Shown here piece by piece: positions 1-10,383 of a stretch of 21,262 bases of DNA (the stretch's first letter is position 1; each line of letters opens with the position of its first letter). Source of the DNA: Nannochloropsis salina CCMP1776. Lineage: Eukaryota; Sar; Eustigmatophyceae; Eustigmatales; Monodopsidaceae. The notes below the pieces were generated by a model. It did no database searches and was not told the DNA's origin. It saw only the letters and a list, made by a program, of their open reading frames with translations. Made by a program: the position numbers and the translations under genes. The stretch covers positions 5,183-26,444 of the forward strand of contig SDOX01000143.1 in NCBI GenBank assembly GCA_004565275.1. The letters run 5' to 3'.

Positions 1-724
1 GGTGGGAGAAGAAGCGGTGCATGAGCCCAAAACAAACAATGTTTCTGGCATAGCCGTAGAAAGGGAGGGCGAGCATGAAGCCCCACGACAGCCAACTGTT
101 GAAGTAGATTTGGAGGAGGAAGACTAGTGGGGGAGGGGGGAAGGGCGGGCGGGCGGGAGGGAGGGAGGAAGGGATGACGTTGGGCTGAGACAGGTCCTTG
201 ACTCTCCCCCCGGATGCCAAGCGCCACGGCGCAGAGAGCGGACCCCACGACCCATCTTCCCTCCCTCTCTCCCTCCCTCCCTCCCTCCTTCCCTCCCTCC
301 CTCCCTCACGTGTAGGTGCCAAGGCGTACATGGGAAAGACCATGAGCCAATTAAAGTTATCCACGTAAGGAGCAGCCTTCAAGATGTACTCCTAAGAAAA
401 AGGGAGGGGTGGGAGGGAGGGAGGGAGGGAGGGCAGGAAGGGAGGGAGGGAGGGAGGGTGGGAGGGAGGGGAGGGGATGGAAAGGTCAGCCCTTTTCGAG
501 CATTTTCTCGGGAGGAAGAGGTACGGAAGGGTTTTGGGAGTGCCTCGTCTCCATAAAAAGCGTGATGAGAGGGAGGGAGGGACGGAGGGAGGGACGGAGG
601 GAGGGAGTGGAGGGAGGGACGGAGGGAGGGACGGAGGGAGGGAGGGACGGAGGGAGGCTCACCGGCGTTGGCGAGAGACTCTGGACTTCCAGAGTAGACT
701 GGACGTCCCTGCTGTCGGCAGGCA
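1..724 (-). CDS. multi-pass membrane protein, 3' part, runs off window start
   Basis: Minus-strand exons that join in phase are proposed at 724-663, 548-525, 391-330, 255-179 and 123-1. The first ends at a strong GTGAGC donor. The 391-330 exon encodes EYILKAAPYVDNFNWLMVFP and follows a TTAG acceptor. The 255-179 exon encodes a hydrophobic run, WVVGSALCAVALGIR. The last exon encodes a second hydrophobic segment, FNSWLSWGFMLALPFYGYAR. At least three membrane segments are therefore visible, and the protein continues beyond base 1. The exon 391-330 donor is ambiguous: GTACGC at 329 keeps phase, while GTGAGG nearer 310 would retain the residues MYALAPT. The 24-base exon is weakly supported, and the upstream end is unknown; exons beyond 724 are possible. 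The W-rich 'W-VFP-W' pattern recalls TMEM185-type proteins, but I cannot confirm the family. Confidence 0.4.
127..309. repeat. inverted purine/pyrimidine blocks flanking a short exon
   Basis: The plus strand has a G-rich block (GGGA and GGGC units) at about 127-173 and a CCCT block at about 256-309. They lie in inverted orientation around the 77-base exon proposed at 179-255 on the minus strand. The right block makes the acceptor side of that exon purine-rich on the coding strand, opposite to most other introns here. Confidence 0.7.
400..478. repeat. (GGGA)n low-complexity tract
   Basis: Imperfect GGGA tandem repeat on the plus strand, in an intron of the minus-strand membrane-protein gene. 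Its many three-G runs separated by single A residues fit a G-quadruplex-forming sequence. Confidence 0.9.
569..658. repeat. GGGAGGGACGGA-type tandem repeat
   Basis: A roughly 12-base unit, GGGAGGGACGGA, recurs with small variations. It lies directly beside the GTGAGC donor at 662 of the minus-strand exon 663-724, so on the coding strand it forms the start of that intron. Confidence 0.85.
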
Positions 725-820
725 CTGGGAGGGTGGAGAGGGAGGAGGAGGAGGAGGAGGGAGTGACGGAGGTGGTGGAGGAGGAAGGGGAGGAGGGGGT
801 GGGGGGCCGCGGCGGAGGGG

Positions 821-868
821 ATGGACTGGAGGGAGGGAGGGAGGGAGGGAGGGAGGGAGGGAAGGATG
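821..868. repeat. (GGGA)n tract
   Basis: Near-perfect GGGA tandem array on the plus strand. The surrounding bases, about 725-1000, are almost all purine on this strand. I see no convincing exon within them. Confidence 0.9.
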
Positions 869-1634
869 GAGGGGGGAAGGGAGGCCGTGCGAGGTGAAGG
901 GCAAGGGTGAGAAGTGAAAGATACAAGGAATAAGCAGAAAGAAGGGAAAAGGAGGGGGGGAAGGAGGAAATGGGGAAGGGAGAGGGAGGAAGGTCTTCAA
1001 CCGGGCGGACGTTCCAAGTAAGCTGCTCTCTTTCAGTCACATGTCCATGGCCACCCTTTCGACATCATCACGCGCCAACAATTCGCCACAAACAAAGCGA
1101 CAAGCGTGCACGGTGGTGGAATCGGAACCTCACGGAACAGTGGCGGCCAAGGAGGAGGAGGGGGGGGGGGCAGTCACCTCTCTGTCCTCTGTGCTCCTCA
1201 TCGATGCTCACTGTCCACCCCGTACACACACATATAAAGACAGGCATACTGCACCATTCATGCCACACTCTCTGAGCACCGCAAAACCCAAGGAATTGCC
1301 ATTTCTATTCCCCTCCCGTCCTCCCTCCCTCACTCCCTCACTCCCCACCTTGCCCTCCTCCCAGCCCTGGCTCTTGAACGCGCAGGTAGAATCAGCGCGT
1401 GAGGCTTCTCTTCGAACCATGATAACTCCTGTATTAAACAACAAATCCATCGCATGGGGAGTGATGGAACGAGGGGGGTGAGAACAGAAGGTCTCGACGG
1501 AATGATCATACATGGGCTGGTCTTCTAGGAACAGATGAAAGGATCGCTTTCTCCTCCTCGACACACTTTGCGCCACAAAGGCTTCCGCTTCCCGCGACCC
1601 CGGCATCAAGCCCTGTGACACACAATACAAAAAT

Positions 1635-1853
1635 TCAGGCATGCACTTGCTTGCCATCCCTGTGCATCAGCCAGGGCGCCTCGGCGAACACATGCTCGCA
1701 TTCTCGCACGGGCCGGCTCGGTACATAGGTGACGAGGTCATCGCCCTCTTTTACTATCAAATCAGGACCGAAGCATCCACCGCTTGTCTCCGCGCCATCC
1801 ACAAGCCGTCGACACATGACCAAGGAAGCAAATGGCGTGCCCGGGCGCGGCAT
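1635..1853 (-). CDS. unidentified coding-like fragment
   Basis: A 72-residue minus-strand reading frame with ordinary amino-acid composition. It includes CFGPDLIVKEGDDLVTYVPS followed by RECEHVFAEAPWLMHRDGK. The E-A-P-W-x-M-x-R-D-G-K stretch faintly resembles the blade motif of five-bladed propeller glycosidases (GH43-like 'EAP...RDGKYYL'), but the frame ends four residues later, so this is not a safe assignment. A possible GT donor (GTGCATG) follows codon CAA near 1645, so it may be one exon of a split gene whose other exons I could not place. It could also be a chance open frame or a decayed gene. Confidence 0.22.
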   Translation of the reverse strand: MPRPGTPFASLVMCRRLVDGAETSGGCFGPDLIVKEGDDLVTYVPSRPVRECEHVFAEAPWLMHRDGKQVHA

Positions 1854-3590
1854 CGTGGCGGGAAGACGGGTGCGACCGGGGAATGAGTCATAGACATGCG
1901 GCTCCAGCCGTTATCCTCGCTCGACAGAAAGCCAACAAAATGCCCTACACGTCACAAAAAATGTTCCCACTTCGGGTGGGGTTTTTTTTTTCACCCTGTC
2001 CACTCCGTTGAATTCTAAGGATGGGGATTCTTCCAGTCTTTGTGACCGCTTTCGGTGTTGTCCTTGGCACGGACACCGTGAAAACATTTATATGGAATGG
2101 TATCGGGGAGTGTGGCCTGATAAAATCCACTTTTGGCTTGCGATACCCTGCCTCATGAATTATTCCTTGCATCTCCTTCTCCCCGTGGTCGCCAGGGATG
2201 TTTTTTACCGCGTTAAGATAGCATTAGAAGCAATGCAGTGTATGAAACCACACCCATCGTTTTTGCGGCGTTGTTATGCGTCAGTTTTTATTTGACATGA
2301 ACCTGCAATCGCTCCGGACGATCTAAAATTTCGAGCTGCTCGTTCGTCCGCTCGCTACCTGGTGTAAAAGAAGCTAAAATAAAGATTGAGAAGATCATTT
2401 AATGCAATTTACCTGTGAGTAAAATTTATGTTACCATATCCACTTACCACGTAGTCTCGCAAAGTCTACACGAGGAATTAAAATGGCTCGAGGGATTAAA
2501 ATGGGTCGAGGGGTTCCCAAATTAAGGCCTTCAGGACACTGTCCCACTGAGCTTTTCAATGCATAAAACCAAATGTGTTTCCACAAACAAAGCGGGTAGA
2601 AATTTAGCATTTTTTCTCCATTTCGTTGAGATATGTTGCTCATAGCTGCTCGTTGCGCCATGAAATGACTTCTTACGCTGAATCATACTCCCCTACCTCC
2701 CCAGAACGGGTGATCGCTGGTCTTTCTTCCTTCGTCAAATATTGTACCTGAAACAACGGAATGTCTATAAATAATTGCAGATAAACCATCACAATCGCTA
2801 ACGGCTACCTAGAGGCAATCGTCCGCTTTCGTTCAATTCAAGGCATGTCTATGTCTCGCGCGCTTCCGCTATTTCTTCAACTGCTCCTGTCTTTTTCATT
2901 TTTTCCCCTGGGCGAGTAGCCGCAAAGGCTGTGACACCATCTAGTTTCCTTCCCCAGAACCACTGATAGCACTCATCCGCCTGAGTCAGAAAGGCGTGCT
3001 AGTCCATGTGTCTCTCCTTTCTTCCTTTTTCCCTACGTATCCCTTGACAAATTAGTTCCATTCCTGGCATCCCTGTCTCATATTCCCTCTCCCATTCATT
3101 TCGTAAATATCCCATTCATTTCGTAAATATCCCATACATTTCGTAAATATTCCATTCATTTCGTACATACTCCTTCAAACCTACTGACTTTTGCTTTTTC
3201 CTCCTGCCAGATTCTCGTCCACTGGCTTGCTGCCCTGCATTTTCCTCCCCTTCGTCCCTTTCCCTCGCAATCGTCGCCAGATAGCACTAAAAGTAGAACC
3301 TTCACCCATATGTGCATACACTCCTAGCTCGCTCGCAGGCTTTTTGTGCCACCACTTTTCCTATGGAAAAGATACGACCGTGAATATAAGTGAGCGACGT
3401 AAAGACCGACGCGGGTTGTACATGATACTGGGTTTGCTAAGGTTACTGCACGTTGTAAAGGCCGACATAATGTCAATGTCAAGCGTCATCCCTTCTTCTT
3501 CCAATTCGTCCTCCATCAGCTTTAGCACTCCAATTCCTCTCAAAAATCCACTTTCATAACCAGATGCAAGCGGTTCTGTAATCATTTATC
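1854..3590. other. stretch without a supported gene
   Basis: Both strands hold only short open frames under 125 codons, with no recognisable domain and no chain of phased exons. Visible features are an imperfect duplication around 2470-2515 (two 'ATTAAAATGG-TCGAGG' units) and the tandem repeat at 3091-3170. Confidence 0.5.
3091..3170. repeat. 20-bp tandem repeat, four copies
   Basis: Four consecutive 20-base units of the form CCCATTCATTTCGTAAATAT start at 3091, 3111, 3131 and 3151. The first two are identical, the third differs at one base, and the fourth at three. Confidence 0.95.
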
Positions 3591-3709
3591 TCGCACCCTC
3601 CTCATTGATTTTTGATTCCAAACAATACATGCGCAAGATCCACGCTAGATCTTTACCCCCAGTCTTCCGTTGCGTATAAAACATATATGCTATCCACTTG
3701 TATTCTACT

Positions 3710-5551
3710 TCATTCCATCCTCATCACCTCGATGACGTGTCTTTCTATTCTCCCCATCACTGACGCGCTCACCTCCATTTTGTAAAATAAACTGCCGTCA
3801 TAGACGCTCCTCACCGCCTCCTTGGTCACCAGGCCGTTCTCATCCGCCGCCAGAAGCCAGAGAGTAAACCACTCGAATTTGTTGGAGAACCAGCCGAAGA
3901 AATCGTTCACTTCGAAGGTGCTTTGCGTCATCTCCCTGGCCGGATCGTGAGTAATTGGCAGATGTTAGCTCTTTCTCGCCATGACCATGCGTACCACCAC
4001 GTCGTGGATCCGCTCCTGGTGTCTACTCGTTACCCTCAATCGCCTCGCTTCCCTCCCTTCCTTCATTCCCCCTTACCAAAGATCCCGAAAACTGAGTCCT
4101 CCTTTTCCGTCGTGGTCCCATTTGGCAAAAATGTCCTCGAAGCGTTGCGGTATGAAACGGCCTGTCAAAGAATTAAATTTTGAAAGCATGCTTGTATTAG
4201 ATCTTTCTTGAAAGGCTATGATTCTCCAATCATGAACCTCTCTATGAATCTCATCTACCACGATTTTCACCCAAAAGTTAATTTATAAATTTGCTTTCAG
4301 ACATCGCTTACCACTCTATTTTGCAAGGCGTCCGAGGATAGACAAGTTCATGGGGGAAAGGGGGGGGGGGGACAATCTTCAACGGGAGTGGCAATCAATA
4401 CCTTCATGATCGTACACCTCTTGGTCGCTGCCATGCTTTCCTTTATGGATGTTACGCGTGTAGATGCGCATCAAGGGGTCGATGAGATAGCCCGGGTAGG
4501 ATGCAATGGAAAAAGCAGGGTTGACCACAAAGACTGAGCAAGAAGGCGAAAAAATGGAAGGGATGGTGGGTATAAACGAATGATAATCAAGCCTTCCTTT
4601 CGACCATGGATTGGAAAAGGGGGGGGGTCAATTGCGGGAGACCGTGACTCACCTGCCCAGAGGCAGAATGCCCAATTGAAACCAAGGCGACGGAACCTAC
4701 ACGTTCGCGTATCAAAATTCATAAGCGAAGCAAATTCTTTACTATGTGCCTTTTCAGATAAAATCCGGACATCAGAGGGGATCAAAGCCATTTTGCAAAC
4801 AATACTTTTCTTTAAGGTACATACCCATTGAATGTATCCAGCATGGTAATAACACCATCACCACTGCTATCGAAAAAATCCACGTGTTGCTGCATCACCT
4901 GATGAAGCAGAAACGGCACTGAAATGAGTCGCGAAGGTCATCGTTTTGCATGTTCGAGTCGCGAAGTTCATCGTTTTGCATGTTCGAGTCGCTCGGCTCA
5001 AAGCTATTATCAAGCTGCCACCAACCATTTACCCTTTCCACAACGATTTATTGCTTTCAATAAAAAAAGAGTTTATTTACCGTTCGCAAATTTGTGCCCA
5101 TCTTCTTGTAGTTCGGCCCATCTGGTGAGGATCCGAAGGGCTTTTCGACTGAAGCCGCCTGTGTCGCACGAGCCACGCCAGGTGCAATCAACCCTTTCTC
5201 CTCCAAATGTTGCGCAGGAGGACGACGAGCACTGGCAGGATTTTCAGGGGTAGTGGTTAAAAAGGGCAAATTTCCCTGAGTGAATGAATAGACCTCGCTA
5301 AGACAGGCCTCCTGTTGAGAATTACTGGGCAATAAGACGCTGGGCATCTGCTTTGCAGCCAACACGGTTGCGTTGTGCTTTTGGAAAGATGAGGCAGCAG
5401 AATTTTTCGCCTTTGATCCGCCGAAGTTGGACATGTGATAATTGTTATCAACGGTAGTCGTCATATTACTCGATGTATCGTAGGACTTCCTCTTATCTTG
5501 GCAAACCGAGAGACCTGTCGATGAATAGGGAAGTTTATGTTTGGAAATCAA
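3710..5551 (-). CDS. caleosin / peroxygenase family protein
   Basis: Six exons on the minus strand (5551-5081, 4898-4825, 4696-4653, 4533-4402, 4161-4077, 3935-3710) join in phase with GT-AG introns to give 343 residues. Caleosins are calcium-binding, haem-containing lipid-droplet or ER proteins; many have peroxygenase activity on fatty-acid hydroperoxides. The family core starts at residue 158. H162 is followed by an EF-hand loop, DSSGDGVITMLD (167-178), then the hydrophobic segment LGFNWAFCLWAVFVVNPAF. Next come NIHKGKHGSD with H230, GRFIPQRFEDIFAKW, and DFFGWFSNKFEWFTLWLLA. VYDGSLFY lies near the C-terminus. H162 and H230 fit the two invariant haem-ligand histidines. The plant-type proline knot is not evident; only P202, P210 and P216 are seen. 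The first 157 residues are low in recognisable motifs. M30 (5464) or M151 could be alternative starts. One exon is only 44 bases long. Confidence 0.92.
4926..4992. repeat. 30-bp direct tandem duplication in caleosin intron 1
   Basis: A 30-base unit beginning GAGTCGCGAAG at 4926 is repeated at 4956 with one mismatch, and a seven-base partial third copy follows at 4986. It lies between the first two caleosin exons. Confidence 0.95.
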
Positions 5552-6225
5552 TTTTTCCCTCCCTCAAACTTCACACCCCACAAGATAGAAAGTTCAGTGC
5601 ACATGGTCGGAGGTAGAGATTTTTCTTTCATATCGCGTGGAACCCCAGAATTATCAACGTCAGTAACGGAAATTTAAACCTTCAAACTCAGGTTTTGATG
5701 ACGTTTCTATTTCTGTCGTGCTAAAGTTTATATCAATCACGCTTCCGCACAACAATGGCGTCGGGTATTTTTGCTATCCTTTACACTTTTAATAGTTTTC
5801 ATCTTTTGGGACACACTCGTACACTTTTTCTGTTGGATCTTTTCGCACTAGCTTCTTCCTTTCCTCAAACGCTCAGGCGGCCTCAAGAAATTTCCGGGGT
5901 TGATCATACTATTTCAGTCGCAAAGGTGCTTTTATAAAAAACAGAACACAACTGCCAGTAGTATAACTTAATGTAAATGGATAATTTAAATATGCTACAC
6001 AATCACTGTCTTTGTTTGATAACGCTATCGCTGGTCGTCCCTCCACACATCTCGCCAAGAAAGGGGACCGAGACGTCCCCAAGGGGACGATGCTCCTGTA
6101 AACCCCCTTCTCAACTAAAAGTCTCTGATACAATTATGCTTTCGTTGCCTTACGAATTCTGCTTACACAACACAGCAGGGTGGAGGAGAATGTCCAAATT
6201 TTGGGGAAATGTGTTTTGCTTAACA
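5552..6225. promoter_or_regulatory. divergent intergenic region between caleosin and MORN genes
   Basis: About 675 bases separate the proposed start codons of two divergently transcribed genes, so both promoters should lie here. The stretch is more AT-rich than its surroundings. At 6063-6088, GGGGAC, GTCCCC and GGGGAC follow one another with short spacers, so the middle block can pair with either neighbour as a small hairpin. I see no core promoter element I would trust. Confidence 0.45.
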
Positions 6226-9200
6226 ATGCCCACTGCATTCCAAAGGAAAGATAGCCATGCGTCATGCCCACAGGCTGCAGTACATGCAACAACATCGACT
6301 TCTGCCAAAAAACAGCCAGGAGTAGGGCGAAAGCACAAGCATGATTCCGTGTTTTTCCCGCTCGTGCCCCGTGCATTCGTGAGGTATTGATCTTTTTTGC
6401 TTCCCTTCCCTCTCAGTCTTGTACATTTCTTGTGGAATGATATCACCAGAACGTGTAATATTCATGTGTGTATTTTAATATCGATTTATGAGTAAAAGGT
6501 TTCGTTTGTGGTGCCCCAATTCAGGCTTCCATGATTCCCACGGGTCATTGTGGCCCCCTTTTACACGCCCTCCCTCATCCCCACGCTCCTTTTCCACCTT
6601 TCTTCTCCCCGATCTCCGCTCTGGTCTCTTCTTCAGTTATACAGGCACCGTTAATGGACGGGGAGAGAGACATGGGACAGGAACTTGCATCTACCTTAAT
6701 GGCGACTGTTATGAAGGCGAGTGGCAGGTAAGCGCAACTGAATGGAAAAAAGAGGGTGAGTGTTGTGGAAAGCAGGGGTATAAGAATCGAAATAAACAAA
6801 AGTAAAGCAGGTATTTTGATGGCCGGTCATGTAATAGGGAAAAAAAGGGTTCGTGGAGGGTAAAATTGAAAGGTGGCATTAGGACGTCGGGGAAAGGAAG
6901 ACATGTCTGCCGATGTCGGTCGTCGTTTCTCGATCGGGCACCCTCTTGTTGCTTTGCTCCCACCCTCCCACCCTGCTTCCTCTCTTTTTTTTCTTTCCTT
7001 TCCATTCTCATGGTATCAAGAACGACGAGAAGCACGGGCGCGGGATATTTTGGTACCAAGACGGGAGGCGCTATGAAGGTAGGAGGGAAAGAGCGATGAA
7101 AAAGGAGCGGAGCGGGTGCAAGTGACCATGACAGCCTGCCTGGGGGAGGGAAGCAAGAGGGAAAAGGCAAGCGTGACGGAAAAAAAGATCGGCGTGCAAG
7201 CATCCTAAGCATCGCTTTCGGCCCCTCTGATCCACACAGGCGACTACGTACACGACAAGCGAGAGGGGACGGGCATCTACTTCTTCCAGGTAGTTCCTCC
7301 CCTTTCCTAACCCTAATCCTAGCCTTTGCACCTCACTTTCTTCAACCGTCGCTTGCAATGAGAGGCTGCGGCATGACTCGCCTTCTCATTCCTCCTTCTC
7401 TTTTCACTCTTTCTCTCTAGGATGGCGACGTGTATGATGGCAACTGGATCGCTCACGGTCGTGACGGATATGGAGTGTTGACAAAGAGGGATGGCAGCGT
7501 TTATGAGGGAGCATGGGAGGTAGGAAAAGGAGGGGAGGGAAAGGGAAGGAGAAGGAGGAAGCGCGATGTCTGTGGCCTTCAATTAATACAATCCTGTGCG
7601 ATGGACAAGACTGAGGGAGGAAGGAATGAGAAGAAAAAGTGAAAGAAGGGATGGGAGGTATGTGAGTAGGATAACCGAAAGTCCAAGTCCACCTCTTTTC
7701 CTTTTTTTCCCAATCATTATTCTCCCATGCTTACATTTCTCAATCTTTTGTTGTATCTTTTCAGCACAATGCTCGTACGGGTGAAGGAACCTTAACTACC
7801 TCCGACGGCGCGGTCTATCGAGGATCCTTTGTCAACGGTCTCCGTCACGGGAGAGGAGTCGACATCAGGTAAGTCCTACCTCCCTCGCTCCCCTCCTTCC
7901 CTTGCCCTTCCTCTTTGCTCTCTCCTCTTTTCAGCCACTTCGCAACCTTCCCCCATACTCGCGTTCAGCGCCTACACATGCGGGCACAGCAATCCTTTGC
8001 CTGGTTTTCCTCCTTCTTTTCCTTTCCAACCATGTCGAGCCTGTTGACACGTCTTTTCCCTCTTTCCTCCCTTTTTTCCAGCACGGACGGTTCTGTTTAT
8101 GAGGGAGACTTCCGTTCTGGCCTCCGACATGGTCGGGGGATTAAAGCATACTCGGACGGGAACCGGTACTACTTCCTTTCCCCCCCCTCCTTCTCCCTTG
8201 CTCCCCACCCTTTCCCTTTCTCTTCTCCTTTTCACTCTCTCTCCCCCCCTAAGGCTTCTGCCCTCCTCTCTTTCCACACGTAGGATGGAAGGAAACACAC
8301 GGTCTCCCTCTCCTCGTTAAGCGCTATTCCATTTCAAGGGAGTCCCTTCATTCTTCTCATTTATTCCTTCCTATCTCCCTCCCTACCTACCTCCTTCCCT
8401 TCCTTGCCACCTCACCCATAGCTTTGAAGGTCGCTGGCGCCGCAATCAAAAAGCCAGTGGAACGCTTTCATACGGAGGAGGGGGGTATTACCAGGGGAGC
8501 TTTGATGCGCAGGTGCCTGTCCTTTTCCCTCTTTCTCCCCTTTTCAACCCTCTCTCTCCCTCCTTCTCCCCTCTTTTGCTGATTTCATCCCCTTCCCTTC
8601 TTTTCTTTCGCCTTGCCTACATTAGGGACGGAAATCAGGTCGTGGAGGCGTCGAGGTCATGCCAAACGGGGACCGGTACCAAGGTAAATCAAAAAACACA
8701 TAATATAAATAGAGAGAGAGATCTTATTGCTCCCTTCCCTTCTTCTTCAATTTTCCCCTCTCTTCCTTGCTCCTTTGCACCGCTTGACCTATCCTTTTCC
8801 TTTCGTGGTTCCCCGCGTCATCCCTCTCGCCCTCCCCTTTCTCTCTCCGCAGGGTCGTACGTCCACGACCGACCCGAAGGGGCAGGAACATTCTACCGAA
8901 AAGGAAAGCCTTTGCGCGGCCTGTGGGAAGGAGGTTATTTCCAGGGCCCACTACCTCCCTCCCAACAACTTTCTGTCTCTTTCCCTCCCCCTCACTGCCC
9001 GACGCAAGACAGCCACTGCACGGAAGGAAAAAACGCGGAGGAAAATGGAGAGAAAGGGGCACAGCGAAGAAGAGAAAAGAAAGAGAGGGAAAGGAAGAAA
9101 GGGACAGATTTCATGAAGAAGGGTAGGGAGGACGATGAATCCCATTCCTCGCCGTCTTCTTCCCTCCCTTGTCTTCATCCCTCACTTAACGGTGGAGTGG

Positions 9201-9409
9201 TCCCTAGAAAAGAAGTCGCGGGCTCCATGGATAGTTTGCTATCTAGAGTAGAAGAGGTTGGAAAACTAAGGGACAGTAAAGAAGGGAAGAATGAAGAGGA
9301 GAGGAAAGCTATTGGGGAGAGTACAACCGACGGGAGAGGTGCAGAGGGATATGAGGGGAAAACACGAGAGGGAGGGGAAACACAAATAGATTTGCCTTGC
9401 GGCGCGTAA
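6226..9409 (+). CDS. MORN-repeat protein
   Basis: Ten exons join in phase: 6226-6383, 6637-6727, 7021-7078, 7240-7289, 7421-7519, 7765-7868, 8082-8165, 8422-8512, 8626-8683 and 8853-9409. The product is 449 residues. Residues 54-284 hold ten consecutive MORN units of 22-25 residues, for example YEGDFRSGLRHGRGIKAYSD, and a degenerate eleventh (LRGLWEGG) follows. MORN arrays form extended beta-structures that act as scaffolds or membrane-associated modules. The tail from about 299 is highly charged (E/K/R/G-rich) and probably disordered. The start at 6226 was chosen because exon 1 ends in AG at a GAG|GTATTG donor and the remainder completes a serine codon with exon 2. Earlier in-frame ATGs (5977, 6139, 6190) exist. 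No catalytic domain is seen, so the partner or process is unknown. The introns are rich in C and T. Confidence 0.9.
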
Positions 9410-10383
9410 TATGAGGAGAAATAAGCCACCAAAAGGATAAGATAGCGTGAAAAAGCAAATGGAGGCAAAGGAGAAAGAGATGGGACGAAGAGGAAGAAAG
9501 ATAGATAATGGAAATCTGAAGCGAGAAGAAGAGAGGGCAAGCATGTCACCAATGTGCTGGAGAGATACAGAGAATTAAACAAGGTTTGCTCAATTTTTTC
9601 GTCAATCTCTTGAGTTTTGCTCCTTGCGTGATCTGAGAGCCTCAAATGGCCCTTCTTCTCGTATAATTATGTTTCCTTTCACCTTCAGGTCTCCAACTAT
9701 GTATCGCTCGAATCCCTAATTTATGATCGAGCAGGCTCACCGTGCATGGTGCACGCTCTCCAGTATTGCACATTACACACCGAGAAAATAAAACTGCCCT
9801 ACTAATTCTATCTTCGAAAGTTTAGAAGAATTGTGTTGGAGGGCGAAAAAGTATTGTGGGAAGCAAGACGCTACTTCCACATGCTCTGTTCAGTTTGTTT
9901 TAAATTTTCAAAATTTCAAATTCCAGCTGTCAACGACTCTCCGATTTTTTCCCTGACGTTTACTACCAAGTTCCTCGCCTACCATAACCGGCTTACGGCA
10001 CACAGTCACGTCACAGATCGTAAATGCCTCCAAACCTTTCAAGTTCATTGCTACCTCATACGCTCTTACACTCTTGTGGCGGGCATTGATGGCGCTAGCC
10101 ACATGTTTGGTCATGTCCTCGCTCCTTGTTTGGTGTTCGTCTCTCTCCCCACCCCTCCCCTGAGAGTCGGGGGGCCCAAGTGCATGAAATTGTCGCAAGC
10201 CTTTTTATAAGCTGGCACCTAAAGAATGCATTAATTACAACTAAAATTTGTAAATGATATGCATCATGTTGATCATAAACATCCTCATTTCATGTTCATC
10301 CCCCTTCCTGGAGAAAAGGTCTCCTCCTGGCTGCAGCTACCACAAATTCTTAGCTCTTCTTTAAGTATTGAATTTGTTAGCTT
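9410..10383. other. intergenic stretch, one weak open frame
   Basis: This lies between the MORN stop codon and the next proposed start. A 96-codon minus-strand frame (10198-9908) has a hydrophilic, protein-like composition, for example SINARHKSVRAYEVAMNLKG, but no recognisable domain and no partner exons. A plus-strand frame overlaps it. I see nothing else of note. Confidence 0.4.

Noticed and set aside
409-1040. Several overlapping open frames with Gly/Arg/Glu or Ser/Pro repeats on both strands
   Set aside because: They are translations of GGGA/CCCT low-complexity DNA with no protein-like segments beyond the short exon at 663-724.
3361-3585. A 74-codon minus-strand frame just downstream of caleosin
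   Set aside because: No domain and no splice partners; it most likely lies beyond or within the caleosin 3' flank.
6488-6805. ATG at 6488 as the start of the MORN gene
   Set aside because: The stretch before 6637 is a typical pyrimidine-rich intron end with a CAG acceptor, and the exon at 6226-6383 joins in phase through a better donor.
8513-8852. N-terminal part of the open frame 8513-9409
   Set aside because: It reads through two C/T-rich introns; the real exons are 8626-8683 (different frame) and 8853-9409.
9833-10210. Plus-strand 125-codon frame
   Set aside because: Its composition is unlike protein and the opposite strand is equally open; no domain or splice context supports it.
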